Part shown: positions 11,913-23,744 of the stretch, one piece after another
Layout of the letters: each line of letters opens with the position of its first letter
Numbering within the stretch: position 1 is the first letter of the stretch
Origin: Pelodera strongyloides
Lineage: Eukaryota; Nematoda; Chromadorea; Rhabditida; Rhabditidae
Reading direction: 5' to 3'
Assembly: GCA_036852015.1 (NCBI GenBank)
Contig: JAANDG010000356.1
Location: 1-64,000, forward strand
Length of the DNA stretch: 64,000 bases
Translations under genes and position numbers: made by a program
The notes under the pieces: model-generated
Seen by the model: the letters and a program-made list of their open reading frames with translations, nothing else
Told to the model about the DNA's origin: nothing
Database searches by the model: none

Positions 11913-14900
11913 CTACTGGGAACGTAGACCAACCAACCTATGCTTGACGAGCTGCTGTTCGGACGGTTTTCTCGGAACAATTTCCTCGACGTTTTGGTAA
12001 GCGAATTTCGAGCCGGAATTGCTGAAATGGATTTTCTCTTACTTATCGATTTTTTCCAGAACGGTCCCTCACAATAGTCATCGTCAGTAATTTACATAGC
12101 TTAATGTTACCCAAATTATGCATCGATAATTGCTTGTTGCTAATTGCAGCTGCATATGTAAAATTGGCCTACCCCTGCTTGCCACAGCAAAAGCTCGGTA
12201 CATTCAACATCCACAGAGGGGCGGGGAACCATTGCTTATTTTCATACTCGACCAATCGTTTGTAAAGATAATATCTCCACTTCAAATGGGCCTTTTCTTT
12301 TGCTTTTTCGAATTCCAAACTGAAAAATATCATGTAAAGCTAACTAAAAAATCGCCTTCTCTCAAGACTCAAGACAATCCAATATATTCGAGGCAAAAGA
12401 TTTGCAGCATCTTTGCCTGTTGGGTTGCACTATACTCACGGGATTACTACGAATAATTTCTTTCATCCATATATCTGAGGAGCATGCTCAAAAGTAAAGA
12501 TTATTCATAATTTTGGTGTAAAAAAGAATACACAAACTTGAGGAAAGCCGTTAAAATGTTGATGAGTAGAATGCTTGAGACGAGAAGGTAAATGAGAAGT
12601 GTTACAGGAATGCACCATCTGGCGATGAAACACTGCACTGTTGTGTCGGTTGTTTGGTTGAAGCTGCTCTTATTAGAACAACCAAAAGACATGCCTGAAA
12701 TCGTTTCAAGGGATTAACTAGCCGCTGATCTCAATATTCATAGAACTTTCTTTATCTCCTCTATTTTTCAACCAGTCCGGCTCGCCTTTGATACCGTTTA
12801 GGTATTCTAGTTTTTTGACGGAATCCCGTTGTGGTCATACAAAACTTCAAACAAACTATTCTCGTTTATATTAAAGCGAAATGCTAGCCTCTTTGGAAAA
12901 TTTGCATATGATAAGCAAATCCTATGTATCCTATGCTAATTTTGTACGATTGACGTGGACGATCGTACAAAATTAGCATAGGATACATAGGCTTTGCTTA
13001 TCATACGCAAAATTTCCAAAGGGGCTAGCATTTTGCTTTAAGATTTTTGCATTTGACTCCACTACTTCCTGTCAAAAAATACCATTGCGAAGGTCATCGA
13101 GAGGTTCCCCAAATATTTCGAAAGCTCCTGTTCTGAAATATGATCTTCGTATTTTCACAGTTCATTTCCACAGTTTTGTATGCTGGCGTAAGGAATGACT
13201 TCTACATAAATTCCTAGGGCATCGAGCAAGGTGGGAAGTAAAACTGAACTTACTGGAATATTCTCCACGCCCAGTGCTCGTCGTTTGCGCCTTGTAGAAA
13301 GATAATGCCGACAGCGAAAACGAGCCAAAAACAGCCGAATATAACTGTGAAGTAAAATACTTGGGGCATCTGGAAAGTGTCTTAGTAGATGGATCGCTGA
13401 ATTTCAAGCCGATAGCGTCAGATAGATACTCCATTAATTGATTTTTTTTTATAAGGCAATGAAACGTAATGTATTCGTATTACATGTTCTTGAAACTTGA
13501 AAGTGCAAATGCAGCATCACAAGAAATGTATTTCTGCGAGCATGACTACGTGTTTCGTTCTTTCTGGGCTTATTGGACAATACTACGAGTACCATCTGAT
13601 ACTACTGGCGACTACTAGTACTACCGCGTACCACCATGTACTACCATGTACGACTTTGGCCTATGTACCTTACATACATAATCAGCACACTGTTCTAACA
13701 CTTTTATTTATAAGTTAACTGTTTTAAAAATCCAAACGGCGAGAAAACCTACAATTTTGGTGACAATACCGAACACATTTCCGAGGTCCTTATTAATTAC
13801 AGTGAGTTTGAGGAGACGTAGGGCAGCGATACAGTATGTGACATAGAGAGAAACTCCACATACACCACGAAACCATGGAAATGGACTAAATGAAATTATC
13901 ATTCTCATTTATAGGATAAAAGGAGAATTATTTTGAAAATAAAGGGAGACTAGATATGATGCAAAGGAGTTAAAGCGAAATACCGGCCGGTTTTTGAAAC
14001 GTATCTCAAGTGCTTTCATTCTTGTGCCTATATGCAAAGTGGGGTCTAATTGGGGTCTAGCTTTTAGTCTAATTTATGTTCATTTGCATATGCTGCATAA
14101 GAAAGCAAGTGTACGCAATACGCATACGTTTCAAAAACCGGCCGGTATTTCACTGCAACACAAGATAACTGCAACACAATTTACCCTTCAACTCCAACTA
14201 TTCCCAGCAAGAAGAGGATGAAGCTGAGCATTATGAAAAAACTCTGCGATGTCGTTGCCTTGTTGCTCCGAGCGAAAACTATCAGTTTATCCATCTGAAA
14301 AGATATTTGTTTTGCAGTTGCAATGTCATTGCTCAAGACAGCAACACGGTACTTTCCCATAACTGAGAGGCAACATCGGGAAATCTTACCCCATAGTATC
14401 CCTTAGTTGTGGGCACCGGAAAATCTTACCCCATAGTATCCCTTAGTTGTGGGCAACACCGGGAAGTCTTACCCCATAGTATCCCTTAGTTGTGGGCAAC
14501 ACCGGGAAATCTTACCCCATAGTATCCCTTAGTTGTGGGCAACACCGGAAATCTTACCCCATAGTATCCCTTAGTTGTGGGCAACACCGGGAAATCTTAC
14601 CCCATAGTATCCCTTAGTTGTGGGCAACACCGGAAAATCTTACCCCATAGTATCCCTTAGTTGTGGGCAACACCGGAAAATCTTACCCCATAGTATCCCT
14701 TAGTTGTGGGCAACACCGGGAAATCTTACCCCATAGTATCCCTTAGTTGTGGGCAACACCGGAAAACTTACCCCATAGTATCCCTTAGTTGTGGGCAGCA
14801 CCGGGAAGTTTACCCCATAGTATCCCCTAGTTGGGGCAACACCGGGAAATCTTACCCCATCGTTTGTGGGCAACACCGGAAAATCTTACCCCATAGTATC

Positions 14901-16781
14901 CCTTAGTTGTGGGCAACACCGGAAAATCTTACCCCATAGTATCCCTTAGTTGTGGGCAACACCGGGAAATCTTACCCCATAGTATCCCTTAGTTGTGGGC
15001 AACACCGGAAAATCTTACCCCGTAGTGTCCCTTAGTTGTGGGCAACACCGGGAAATCTTACCCCATAGTATCCCTTAGTTGTGGGCACCGGAAAATCTTA
15101 CCCCATAGTATCCCTTAGTTGTGGGCAACACCGGGAAAACTTACCCCCCATAGTATCCCCTAGTTGTGGGCAACATCGGAAAATCTTACCCCATAGTATC
15201 CCTTAGTTGTGGGCAACACCGGGAAATCTTACCTCATAGTATCCCTTAGTTGTGGTCCAGAAGTCCATGCCCATCTCGACGATAAAACTGAACATCCAAC
15301 AAGCGAGTATACCGACCAGCCATTTATTTTCTTGAAAACGACCGACCAGAAAGAAAGAGAAATAGACGACGAAGAGGAAGTGCGCGACCTGAAATTGGAA
15401 CAGGTTTTCGAAATACTGTCTACTCTTCTGTACTGTACTCACATGCGGTAGGTCGCTGGGAATGGCCTCTCAAGCCTTCCACAGTATACAAGAAACAAGA
15501 GGTACACCAAGCCACAGGTTGTCCGCAGAGTTAGGCTCCCATGAGACAGAATCCCGGTTGTTCTGGAGGCGCCACAACAAATGCAAATCTGAACTTACAT
15601 TGTGGGAAAAGTATCTGAAGCACGGGCTGCGATAAAATGCACGCACCCTCTCTGAGTACTTCATTTTTTCTGAAAACATTCAAGTGAAGGTTGAAAATAA
15701 TCAGTCACCAAGCCAACTATAAAATTCTCTAAGTCTGTTGTATATTAGTAATATTAGTATATTAATTTTATTTATTGTTGTGCAAGTAGCTTAGCTACCT
15801 ATGATTAGAGTTTCGCTAGAAGGAATATTATCTTACCGTTGAAATGAACAAACGGAAGAGGATGGAGCGAGGGAATCCCTAGAACTACTCCAAATATTCC
15901 CAGTGTGAATTCAAATTTCGAACATCTGAATTGTGTTTTCCATCGTTTTTCTATTTCGCGTTGACAGCACTTGCTGGAGAGAAAGTTCTAAAAAAATGCC
16001 AAAGGAATGTTCGCAGTGGAGGCCTTGCCTTAGCGAGTCGCCTGTCTTCGTGTTACGCTACGCTTGTTGACACAGATATGTGACATGCATACTGCTTACG
16101 CCACACAGCGGAAGCTTTCCCAGTTTTTATTTGTAAAGAATAACTTGTTTACAATTGCTTTGGCTTTCCTTGCAATGTCCATTAGATACGAGGTGTACCG
16201 ATATTTTGAATCTTCTCCTGTGGAGGTAGCCTTGTTCTAAAAACAGCGATAATAGTTAGTAGCTAGCTACATACGTCCAATGCATATTGTACGCCCTTAT
16301 GTTTCAGTCTTTCTAATATTAATAAGATAATATAAACAACATATTTCTAACCTGATAATCAAAGCAAAGAACTTGGAAAGATTTGCTGTAGTCCTTCAAG
16401 TACGCCTCATTTAACACCTCGCTTGCGTGTAGGTCAAACGCTCTAGAATAAAACTAATAGAAAGAAACTTGGCGTAGGAATCTAATCTTGTCACTAGCTA
16501 GCTTGCCTACTGCACTGTTGTTCACTGATTTCTAGAGACGGTTTATTGTACGGCCTCGTGTCAAATCGTGCACCCAAATCAGGAAAAGCCCACGTATGTA
16601 TTTGGGAGTATTTCTCTTCCATTCGTGGCTCATCAAGCTTTTTAAAGCGGAGTTCCATCTGTTTTGCTATGAAGGCGACCAGAAGAGCGGAATAAACGGG
16701 GAACTGCATATCAGACCACGACTTGTTGAGAGGATGCTCTCCCTCATCGGTGGTGTCGAAGCTGAAGCAGAACTTTTTCAT
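11913..16781 (-). CDS. TRPM-type cation channel, transmembrane and C-terminal part
   Basis: Thirteen exons in consistent phase: 16781-16552, 16442-16352, 16236-16153, 15987-15837, 15669-15599, 15388-15233, 14294-14185, 13885-13753, 13369-13254, 13132-13083, 12694-12538, 12319-12173 and 12021-11913, giving about 534 residues. The pre-S1 motif RVRAFYRSPCFRYFSHN matches the TRPM 'FY.AP' helix. S1-S2 are in exon 6, S3 (FFIMLSFILFLLGIVG) in exon 7, S4 (SLYVTYCIAALRLLKL) in exon 8, S5 (VFYFTVIFGCFWLVFAVG) in exon 9, the pore (AFEIFGEP) in exon 10, S6 (LLVSSILLINILTAFL) in exon 11 and the TRP helix (LKWRYYLYKRLV) in exon 12. Members are plasma-membrane channels for divalent or mixed cations. The large TRPM N-terminal homology region is not recognisable upstream, so the first exon given is probably internal: an acceptor TTCTGCTTCAG at 16762 would remove the ATG. 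The exon 1 donor (GTACAA) and the final stop at 11913 are the weakest points. Intron 6 is mostly a splice-site minisatellite. Confidence 0.85.
12871..13041. mobile_element. MITE family B, copy 2
   Basis: 171 bases between TTAA copies, a near-perfect palindrome about 95% like 8912-9082. Lies in the TRPM intron between the pore exon and the S6 exon. Confidence 0.9.
13970..14155. mobile_element. MITE family A, copy 3
   Basis: Starts TTAAAGCGAAATACCGGCCG and ends CCGGCCGGTATTTCACTGCA, with the right terminus eroded. About 185 bases. Lies in the TRPM intron just upstream of the S4 exon and ends some 30 bases from the S3 exon donor. Confidence 0.8.
14371..15255. repeat. 43-base minisatellite containing a 5' splice site
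   Basis: About 21 head-to-tail units of 37-46 bases, plus-strand consensus GGGAAATCTTACCCCATAGT then ATCCCTTAGTTGTGGGCAACACC. On the transcribed minus strand each unit reads ACAACTAAGGGATACTATGG|GGTAAGAT. The unit next to exon 6 of the TRPM gene is the real exon end (codons for TTTKGYYE) plus its GTAAGA donor. The array is therefore an amplification of the exon-intron junction into the intron. Confidence 0.9.
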
Positions 16782-16986
16782 TTAAGAATTTAAAAGTATT
16801 TTTTTTTTCACTATGATTCCTTTTTGTAAATTTTGAAATTGCATAATATATTCAATACAATCTTGGAAGAAATCGTGGAGGTAACCCGGCATTCATCAAG
16901 GGCAGGCACATTATGGCTCGGGAAAATGAATATGTTTTCCTCGGTGTATTACTCGCGTCTTTTTCTCGGATTTCTCCCAAGTACTT

Positions 16987-18708
16987 ACATTTTGAAAAAA
17001 AAATAAAAAATAATTATACCCATAGAAGGCCTCGATGAGCAATTCACAAAGCATTTTGTCACTTATTTCATCTAGTTGACAGTGGAGCACTATTCGAAGT
17101 TCATCATTCATCCATTTGAAAATTGTTCCATCACCTAAAGAAATTGAACTTATCCAAAACCTGATAAAATCAAATCTTCGAGAACGTGGTCCTGGGACAA
17201 TACAGTGTTCATGACTTGTTCCGCAGGCAGAGATCCTGAGGAGCAGTATACGACGAGTTCCAGATGGCAAATTGCTGGGTGACTTCTGGCTAGGGCCAGG
17301 ATGAGGGATTGCCCATGATTCACTGGCCGGGTGGTGGTTTCAAAATTGGCAAGAATCGGACAGCATTGAGGACAAATCAGTTGGTTTTGGAGTAATTTTG
17401 ACGAGCCTGGCCCGTATGTTTTTCTCTAAATATAAATAAGACTTACAAACTTTGCCGTCCGCATCATAGCACTTCCAGGACAATATTTGGTAGTTTTTGA
17501 AGAGACCGCCGGACTGAAATATTTGGGTTGAAAAACTCTTTGTAACTTTAACGGTCACTGAAGTTTTTATTGTTATTTATTTACGAAAAGCGTTCTTATG
17601 TCCCATTGTTGTACGAATATAAATTGTGCGAGATGTTGTCTATTGGGTGAGTTGCAACCGACTGCATAAAGTCTTATTGTTAGTCTAGTGCTCGTTGCAA
17701 AATATTTAAAAAGATAACGATGAAATAAAAGCAAGAACTTGCGCGATACTTTTTGTTGTCGTAATAAATGTTATGTTAACTTGAAAAGCTGCGAAGACTC
17801 ACCTTCTTTTCAAACTTGTCTATTAATTCATTTATTTCCAATTCGTCCATTTTCAGATCGTAAATTTAATTCTAAAGTGGAAAATAAGAGTAAAGAATTG
17901 CAATAGGTTAAAGTAGATGTTGCACAAAAAAAAGTGTACACATTTCGTAAAGCAGAATAGAAGTTGAAAGTAAAAAAGTGTCGTTCTCCTGAGAACATTT
18001 TCTGTTCAGGACTGATAAGACTTATTGAATGATAAAAAAAACAAGGGCAGAAGTATGACAAATACAACTACACTATGCAACTGTACGAAACATTGAAAGC
18101 TAATAAGATAGGTGAAGTACTAGAGGTAGAAAAATACAGGCAATATGATTTCTATCTAAACAACACCTTACCTACTTCGGTAGTATGACATAATCATATG
18201 GAGAAGTATTCCATGTCGCCTTCGTTTCCAGTAAATGTAGTAGAAGGAGAAGGAGAAGGGTAGTCCAAACCCAAAATTGCAAAATTCAGATTCCTCTTGA
18301 TATGTACCACTTGTATTTTCAGAAATGGATATCTATAATCTTCGTATGGGATTCCTGGACTTTACATTCCCTAATAACTAAGTGACTGCCCGATCAGACA
18401 GTACATAGTACAGAGGACATACTCTATGATTGAAACATTTTGGAACTGGTCAGAGTCTAAGGTAAGGGAGTCTTGCAAGGTCAGTTCCATATCTTATTTT
18501 ATATCTCGTCAATATTTCTAAAATATGTGGACCAACGGCGGCGGCTACATAGATATGGAAATCTCGGAACTAGCGCCGCGTAAGCGAATTAACATTGTGG
18601 CAACTTGTAGAGAAAACGAGCGTGAAACGCAAACAGAGAACACAAATAATAATGTATAAACAATTTGCATATCAATGTTGTCCAGAAGGAATTATAGTAT
18701 AAAACAGA
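16987..18708. repeat. segmental duplication, copy 1
   Basis: Matches 23745-26287 in the same orientation, at high identity by eye, from the ACCCATAGAAGGCCTCGATG phrase through to GTTGTCCAGAAGGAATT. Copy 2 has an extra block (about 24842-25733) holding a family A MITE and a tandem copy of its 3' part. Confidence 0.85.
16989..17849 (-). pseudogene. unrecognised gene fragment, duplicated at 23.75-24.6 kb
   Basis: A plausible start exon 17849-17802 (MDELEINELIDKFEKK, donor GTGAGT) joins in phase to 17513-17451 (GGLFKNYQILSWKCYDADGK). It then joins to a frame at 17425-17150 that includes ICPQCCPILANFETTT and ends in TAA. Downstream, 17134-16989 is open again (DGTIFKWMNDELRIVLHCQL..., donor GTAAGT), but the gap to the previous frame is only 26 bases, too short for a normal intron. 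The second copy of the region has a one-base deletion in the middle frame. I do not recognise the protein. It may be a decayed gene, or upstream exons of the TRPM gene, although no TRPM N-terminal motif is visible. Confidence 0.4.
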
Positions 18709-18710
18709 CA

Positions 18711-18870
18711 TTTTCTCTACGCTCACTGCTCGCTCCACTTCATGCGCTACGCTTATTCAGTTCCGCTCACCAGTTCGCTACGCGAAAAACTACATTTTGC
18801 GTATATTGTACAAGGAAAACAACAGTAATTATGCAAAAGTTTATTCGAAAGTACTGAGCTTTTAGGTGGT
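18711..18870. repeat. 165-base direct repeat, copy 1
   Basis: From TTTTCTCTACGCTCACTGCT to AGTACTGAGCTTTTAGGTGG. A nearly identical copy is at 19561-19722. It begins exactly where the duplicated segment 16987-18708 ends, suggesting an element inserted at that boundary. Confidence 0.8.
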
Positions 18871-19560
18871 GGTGGTGGGCTGTTGTGTGTGTGTGCTGTG
18901 CGTTGTCTTCTGTAGTCCGGCGCGTGCTTCAGTTCGCTTGTCTCGTATCGATCGTCCTTTGTAGCTCTTCCGAAAGTTGACCTCCATACCATAGTCCATG
19001 TTACCTAGTAAGCTACGCGCCCGCGCGCACTGTTTCCGTGACCCTAAAGATCTGAATCTCTGTTGCTTGGGAAAATCCTTACTAACATGACGTTGACGTA
19101 AACTACTCGGAAGGTTTCCGAATGTCATACCGATCTTTCTTATTTCCCATTCCATTTCTATTGGTTCAATTTGCTACAAACGACGATCGTAGCTGCTCTA
19201 AAGTGATAACCGATGTCCCACAGTTATTCCACAGCCTACTTACACTCGGCCTGCTCCTCTACATTTACATTGTAGACATTTTCCGCCGCTTTTCGTGATT
19301 TAGTAGTAATGTTGTTATTATGTAGCCGCTCGTAAACCTATAACTCTTTCTTAACAGGAAACCCACTGATATCACAACTGAACATTCTAAATGTATGTAC
19401 TTCTTTACCATTTCTTTCACCCTACAGTATGCGCCCCTGCATCGACATTAGGGTGGGTGGGTGGGACACAAGGCCTAGAATGACATAACACGCAACGCGT
19501 TCACTCTTCGCAACATTTTGCGACCGCGGTTCGCCGACTACTGTACAATATCCGCAAAAC

Positions 19561-19722
19561 TGCACTTTTCTCTACGCTCACTGCTCGCTCCACTTCATGC
19601 GCTACGCTTATTCAGTTCCGCTCACCAGTTCGCTACGCGAAAAACTACATTTTGCGTTTATTGTACAAGTAAAACAACAGTAATTATGCAAAAGTTTATT
19701 CGAAAGTACTGAGCTTTTAGGT
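19561..19722. repeat. 165-base direct repeat, copy 2
   Basis: Second copy of 18711-18870, differing at a few bases. Short open frames across both copies are identical because of the repeat and are not supported as genes. Confidence 0.8.
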
Positions 19723-21629
19723 GGTAGAACATCAAAGTGAATAATTGTTTTGCCAGCTATCGGCCAACGGAATACCTGCTGTAGTATTGCCTGTGTAGTT
19801 CTGCCCACATTAAAACTGCTAATCGTGCTCATCCGTGGGACCCCTTACGTGTCTATATGACCTTCCTTAATGATGGTATGCTAACCGTAGTTGACTAACA
19901 TCTCGCCTCTCACCAGCGGTGCGGACTTAGTGGCTTATTGCTATAAACTGTTATCACAATCGCCAAACTACGTTTGCAATACTTCTGTCCGTATCATTGT
20001 CTAATGTGGTGATTAAACCCCTATTCACCGAGGGTAATAATCATCGTATACTGCGCACACAGATCACCCAACAAAAACAGACAAACCACAGGATACTGTT
20101 ATATCGCACCTCCAAAACTGCTTGTGGGATAACGGTATACCTAAGACGTCGCGGCATAGTACTTGTCATCGTATCATAGCAGCTTGCGTATGACGCCTAT
20201 GGGTCCTGACAATAAACCCAGGTTAGAGTAACATTCATCGTGAAAACACACAGACCTTCCGTCCTTTCGCATCAGGAAAGTTTCGGTAACAATCAATTTT
20301 CAACATACAATATCCTCCTTATTTCGCTCATTTCTATTCAAACTCTCACAATCAGTTCCTTTCTTCATAAGGACGCCAAACATCATACCAATATAATAAT
20401 ATCGCGCTCCGGTACCCGCAAATACCCTGCCTCTTTTACACATGGTGTCTTCATAAAAAAATATGCTATCCGACAATCCATGCGTCCATACGATTTACGT
20501 CTCCAGCCGTTTACCGTATTGCATCCAGGACGAAACATACCATTTTAATAAATTCCGTGCTAAATATTCACGCGCTACAAATCTCTGATAACGGAATCCC
20601 TGTACTGGAACCGTTAAAATAGTCGTCCGGTAACTGGCTGGCTGTAACACGCCCTGATCTTATGCTTGAGGCAACTATCCACTTTTGTCTAGTTCTGGGG
20701 ATTGTTCAATCTCGAGGGTAATCCCACGGTGACGCCAACTACGGCGCTAGATTAAATATCCAAAAAAGGAACATCAACTGACAATGGACATTGGGCGGCC
20801 CTCTTGATCGTAACCGCTACCGTACTTCCGACTTGCTTGACTTATCGGCTTACCGCACTTCAAGCCTGAATATGTCACCTTCTCAAGTTTCCGCACTTCG
20901 GGCTACCGTACTTCTCCTGACCTGGCTCAACGAACTGACGAAGCGGCCCTTTCAAGCATGAACATTTTACTTTCTCTGCAAAAGCAATTTTCGTAAATAA
21001 CTTACATTCCGATCTTTTCGATTTGCGCCGAAACCAGCATTCATAATCACTGTGAAAATCGGAAAATAACATCTGCCACATTGCAGCTTTGCTCAACTAC
21101 ATGAATTGTCAACGCTCGTATAGCCCTTTATACCTGACCTTTCTTTATAACCAGGAGTGAGATATAACCAATACATTTGACAATCGCCTTTTCTCTATAT
21201 TTTGTAGACGGTTCCATTCATTTATACCTCAATTCTGCAGGACAAAACTAAAAACGCACCGAAGTTAACGTCTTGCAATCTCCAGCTCGCGACTTTTGAA
21301 CAAGCCATAACAAATACATAAGCTAAGCACATCTTAACTCCTTATTCTAACGTTTAATCGCCTCACTTTTTATGCGTTTCATTCAAGATCCGCTTCTTAA
21401 AATTATACGTGTTCAAAATCGCGCATGGCGTTTCAAAACAGCCAGCCAGCTCAGCGACCGAGATAATGTTAGGTAGGCTCATGACGTACATTTTCCATAA
21501 ACTCTCTCGGGCTGCAAATGCTTACGTTCACACCGAAAATAAAATAGGTCTGAAACTCGCAAACGACCGCACTTCTCTGGCTGCGCATTTAGTGTTCCCA
21601 AAACGTACCAATTTAGAAAAGTTAAGCTT
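19723..21629. other. no gene seen
   Basis: About 1.9 kb of more balanced base composition than the surroundings. Frames on both strands are short and have no recognisable motif or exon chain. It could be old transposon sequence; I cannot support a specific call. Confidence 0.3.
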
Positions 21630-22760
21630 CTGAAGCTTCCAAACTATCGAAAACTTCCTCTTGATTCGTAAACTCCGCAGGATCCTAAACGCTCAAAACT
21701 TACCGACGAAAAGTGTTCCGGCGCGGCGCTCATAAACGAACAAACAAAATAACCTTTTTTATATCTAGTCGAAGTTTCAAAGTTCACTAGAATGGTCAGC
21801 CAAAAACTACTCCAATTCGCAAAACCTTCAAAACGCCAGAAAATACACAAATCGAGCTCCTGGAGCTCACGAATGACTAGGTGATCTCCGGGAGTTCAAA
21901 AATTACCAAATACATGCACAGAAATTCAGCTTCTGAAGCTCACGAAACAACGACCGAAAGATTTTATTACGCGACATGCATTTCTGGGCTCAAAAAATAC
22001 AACAGCAAAAAAATGTTCGAGCTCCTGGAGCACAGATACGAACGTCAAAGCGCCTCTCGGCTTGCTAACAAAAAAACTCTTCGAGTCTACCAAATCACAC
22101 AAAATAATCAATCTCCTGGAGTTTATAATCGACCGCATACTCTTGACATTCTAGCAAACTCCTCGAGTTTACCGATTCTCAGATTCACATAAATAAAATG
22201 ATCAAGCCCCTGGGGCTTGCATTCGACCGCACAGTATTTCTCAGATACACTTAAATAAAATGATAGGGCCCCTGGGGCTTGGATTCGACCGCACAGTATT
22301 TCTCAGATACACATAAATAAAATGATAGGGCCCCTGGAGCTTGCATTCGACCGCACAGTAATTCTCAGATACACATAAATAAGATGATCAAGCCCCTGGG
22401 GCTTACATTCGACCGCACAGTAATTCTCTGATACACATAAATAAAATGATCAAGCCCCTGGAGTAATTCTCAGATACACATAAATAAAATGATCAAGCCC
22501 CTGGGGCTTGCATTCGACCGCACAGTAATTCTCAGATACACATAAATAAGATGATCAAGCCCCTGGGGCTTACATCCGACCGCACAGTAATTCTCAGATA
22601 CACATAAATAAGATGATCAAGCCCCTGGGGCTTACATTCGACCGCACAGTCTCTTGACTATGATGTTTTAGCAAACTTCAAATGTCAAAATCACACAAAT
22701 TACCAAGCTCCTGGAGCTTGCAAGACCGCAACGGTCTGTTGACATTTCTAAACTCGCAAC
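21630..22760. repeat. diverged array built on short palindromes
   Basis: Palindromic words recur at irregular spacing: AAGCTTCTGAAGCTT (about 21623), GAGCTCCTGGAGCTC (21853), CAGCTTCTGAAGCTC (21930), GAGCTCCTGGAGC (22019), CTCCTGGAG (22112), CTCCTGGAG (22710 and 22754). Each is often followed by CGACCGCA-like sequence. The well-preserved core of the array is at 22190-22655. Confidence 0.6.
22190..22655. repeat. about 61-base satellite, 8 units
   Basis: Tandem units: ATAAATAAAATGATCA, then AAGCCCCTGGGGCTT, then GCATTCGACCGCACAGTAAT, then TCTCAGATACACAT. One unit is shortened by an internal deletion (about 22459). Units 2 and 3 carry AGGGCCCCTGGGGCTT instead. There are no spacers of variable sequence, so this is not a CRISPR array. 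Confidence 0.9.
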
Positions 22761-23744
22761 TCCTGGAGTTCTCATTGTTCTCACATGATCATAATGCGAA
22801 CAGCATTTTCCCAACAGTCGGGCTCACATCAGACAGCACTCCTCTACATATGCAGCCTCTGCTTTGCAAACTTTCCATCCAGCCTCACGGCCTTCTCATC
22901 CACCTGGATAACAAACAAATAAATTAAATGGATATCTCACTGTATCAAGGTCACTATATCAGGATATAGCAACAGTAGGCAAAACGCTTAAAAAAAAAAT
23001 AATCCAAAAAATTCTGGAGTGAACACATATACCGTTCGAATCATGCGAAAAGCAAACCGAACAATCGACCTAAGCTAATCAAATAATCGAGACAAGCGAA
23101 CTGTATATTACTTTCATCAACCATCTCTGAGCGCTCGGCTACGCACGGCACGCGAGCAATGCTCCTGCATTTAACTGAACAAGTCATTCATGCACAACTC
23201 GGCTACACGGGCAATGCCTGTAACGAAAGTAAAAATTATAGGTTTTGTAGCAAGTAATTCAGTAACGCCCAAATTGCAAGTCACAGAACGTTCGGCATAA
23301 ACGGCTGTAATTCAACCATATTTACATTAAATACACGGAAGATGCATGTATTACAACCAGATATTACCCGTAATACAAATGAAAAACATAGTGTTGGATA
23401 ACACAGAAAACACAATAAAATACAACGTAAAACTCGCGGTTCCGTTCTCGTTCTTCTAAAGTACTTCCATCTTCCATCGCCAAACCAGACCACAAAATAT
23501 GACATTTGTTGCATCCTCATGCCAAATATTCCTCGAATTCTTCTATCCGAAATGTCCGCCTGCAATACGCAGGCACCGAAGCAAAGATATAGTAAAACAT
23601 TCCTTTACCGAAAATAAACAACTAACATCCGAAATAACAAAGATGATTTGGTGTATCCATATACTAAGTAGATAATAAAAAACATAAAGAATGACGTTAA
23701 TTAGTAGACTATAATGGTGGTTGTAAACCATACTTACTTGCATT
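22661..23744. other. no gene seen
   Basis: AT-rich, with scattered palindromic remnants at its left end. Longer frames on the minus strand (23281-23818) show no recognisable motif. Confidence 0.3.

Noticed and set aside
14371..15255. Possible CRISPR-like repeat array
   Set aside because: Units are directly tandem with no unique spacers, and lie in a eukaryotic intron.
17135..17160. A 26-base intron joining the two parts of the duplicated gene fragment
   Set aside because: Far below the size of normal animal introns. The simpler reading is a decayed gene.
22190..22655. Possible CRISPR array with palindromic repeats
   Set aside because: The whole unit, including the part that would be the spacer, is repeated.
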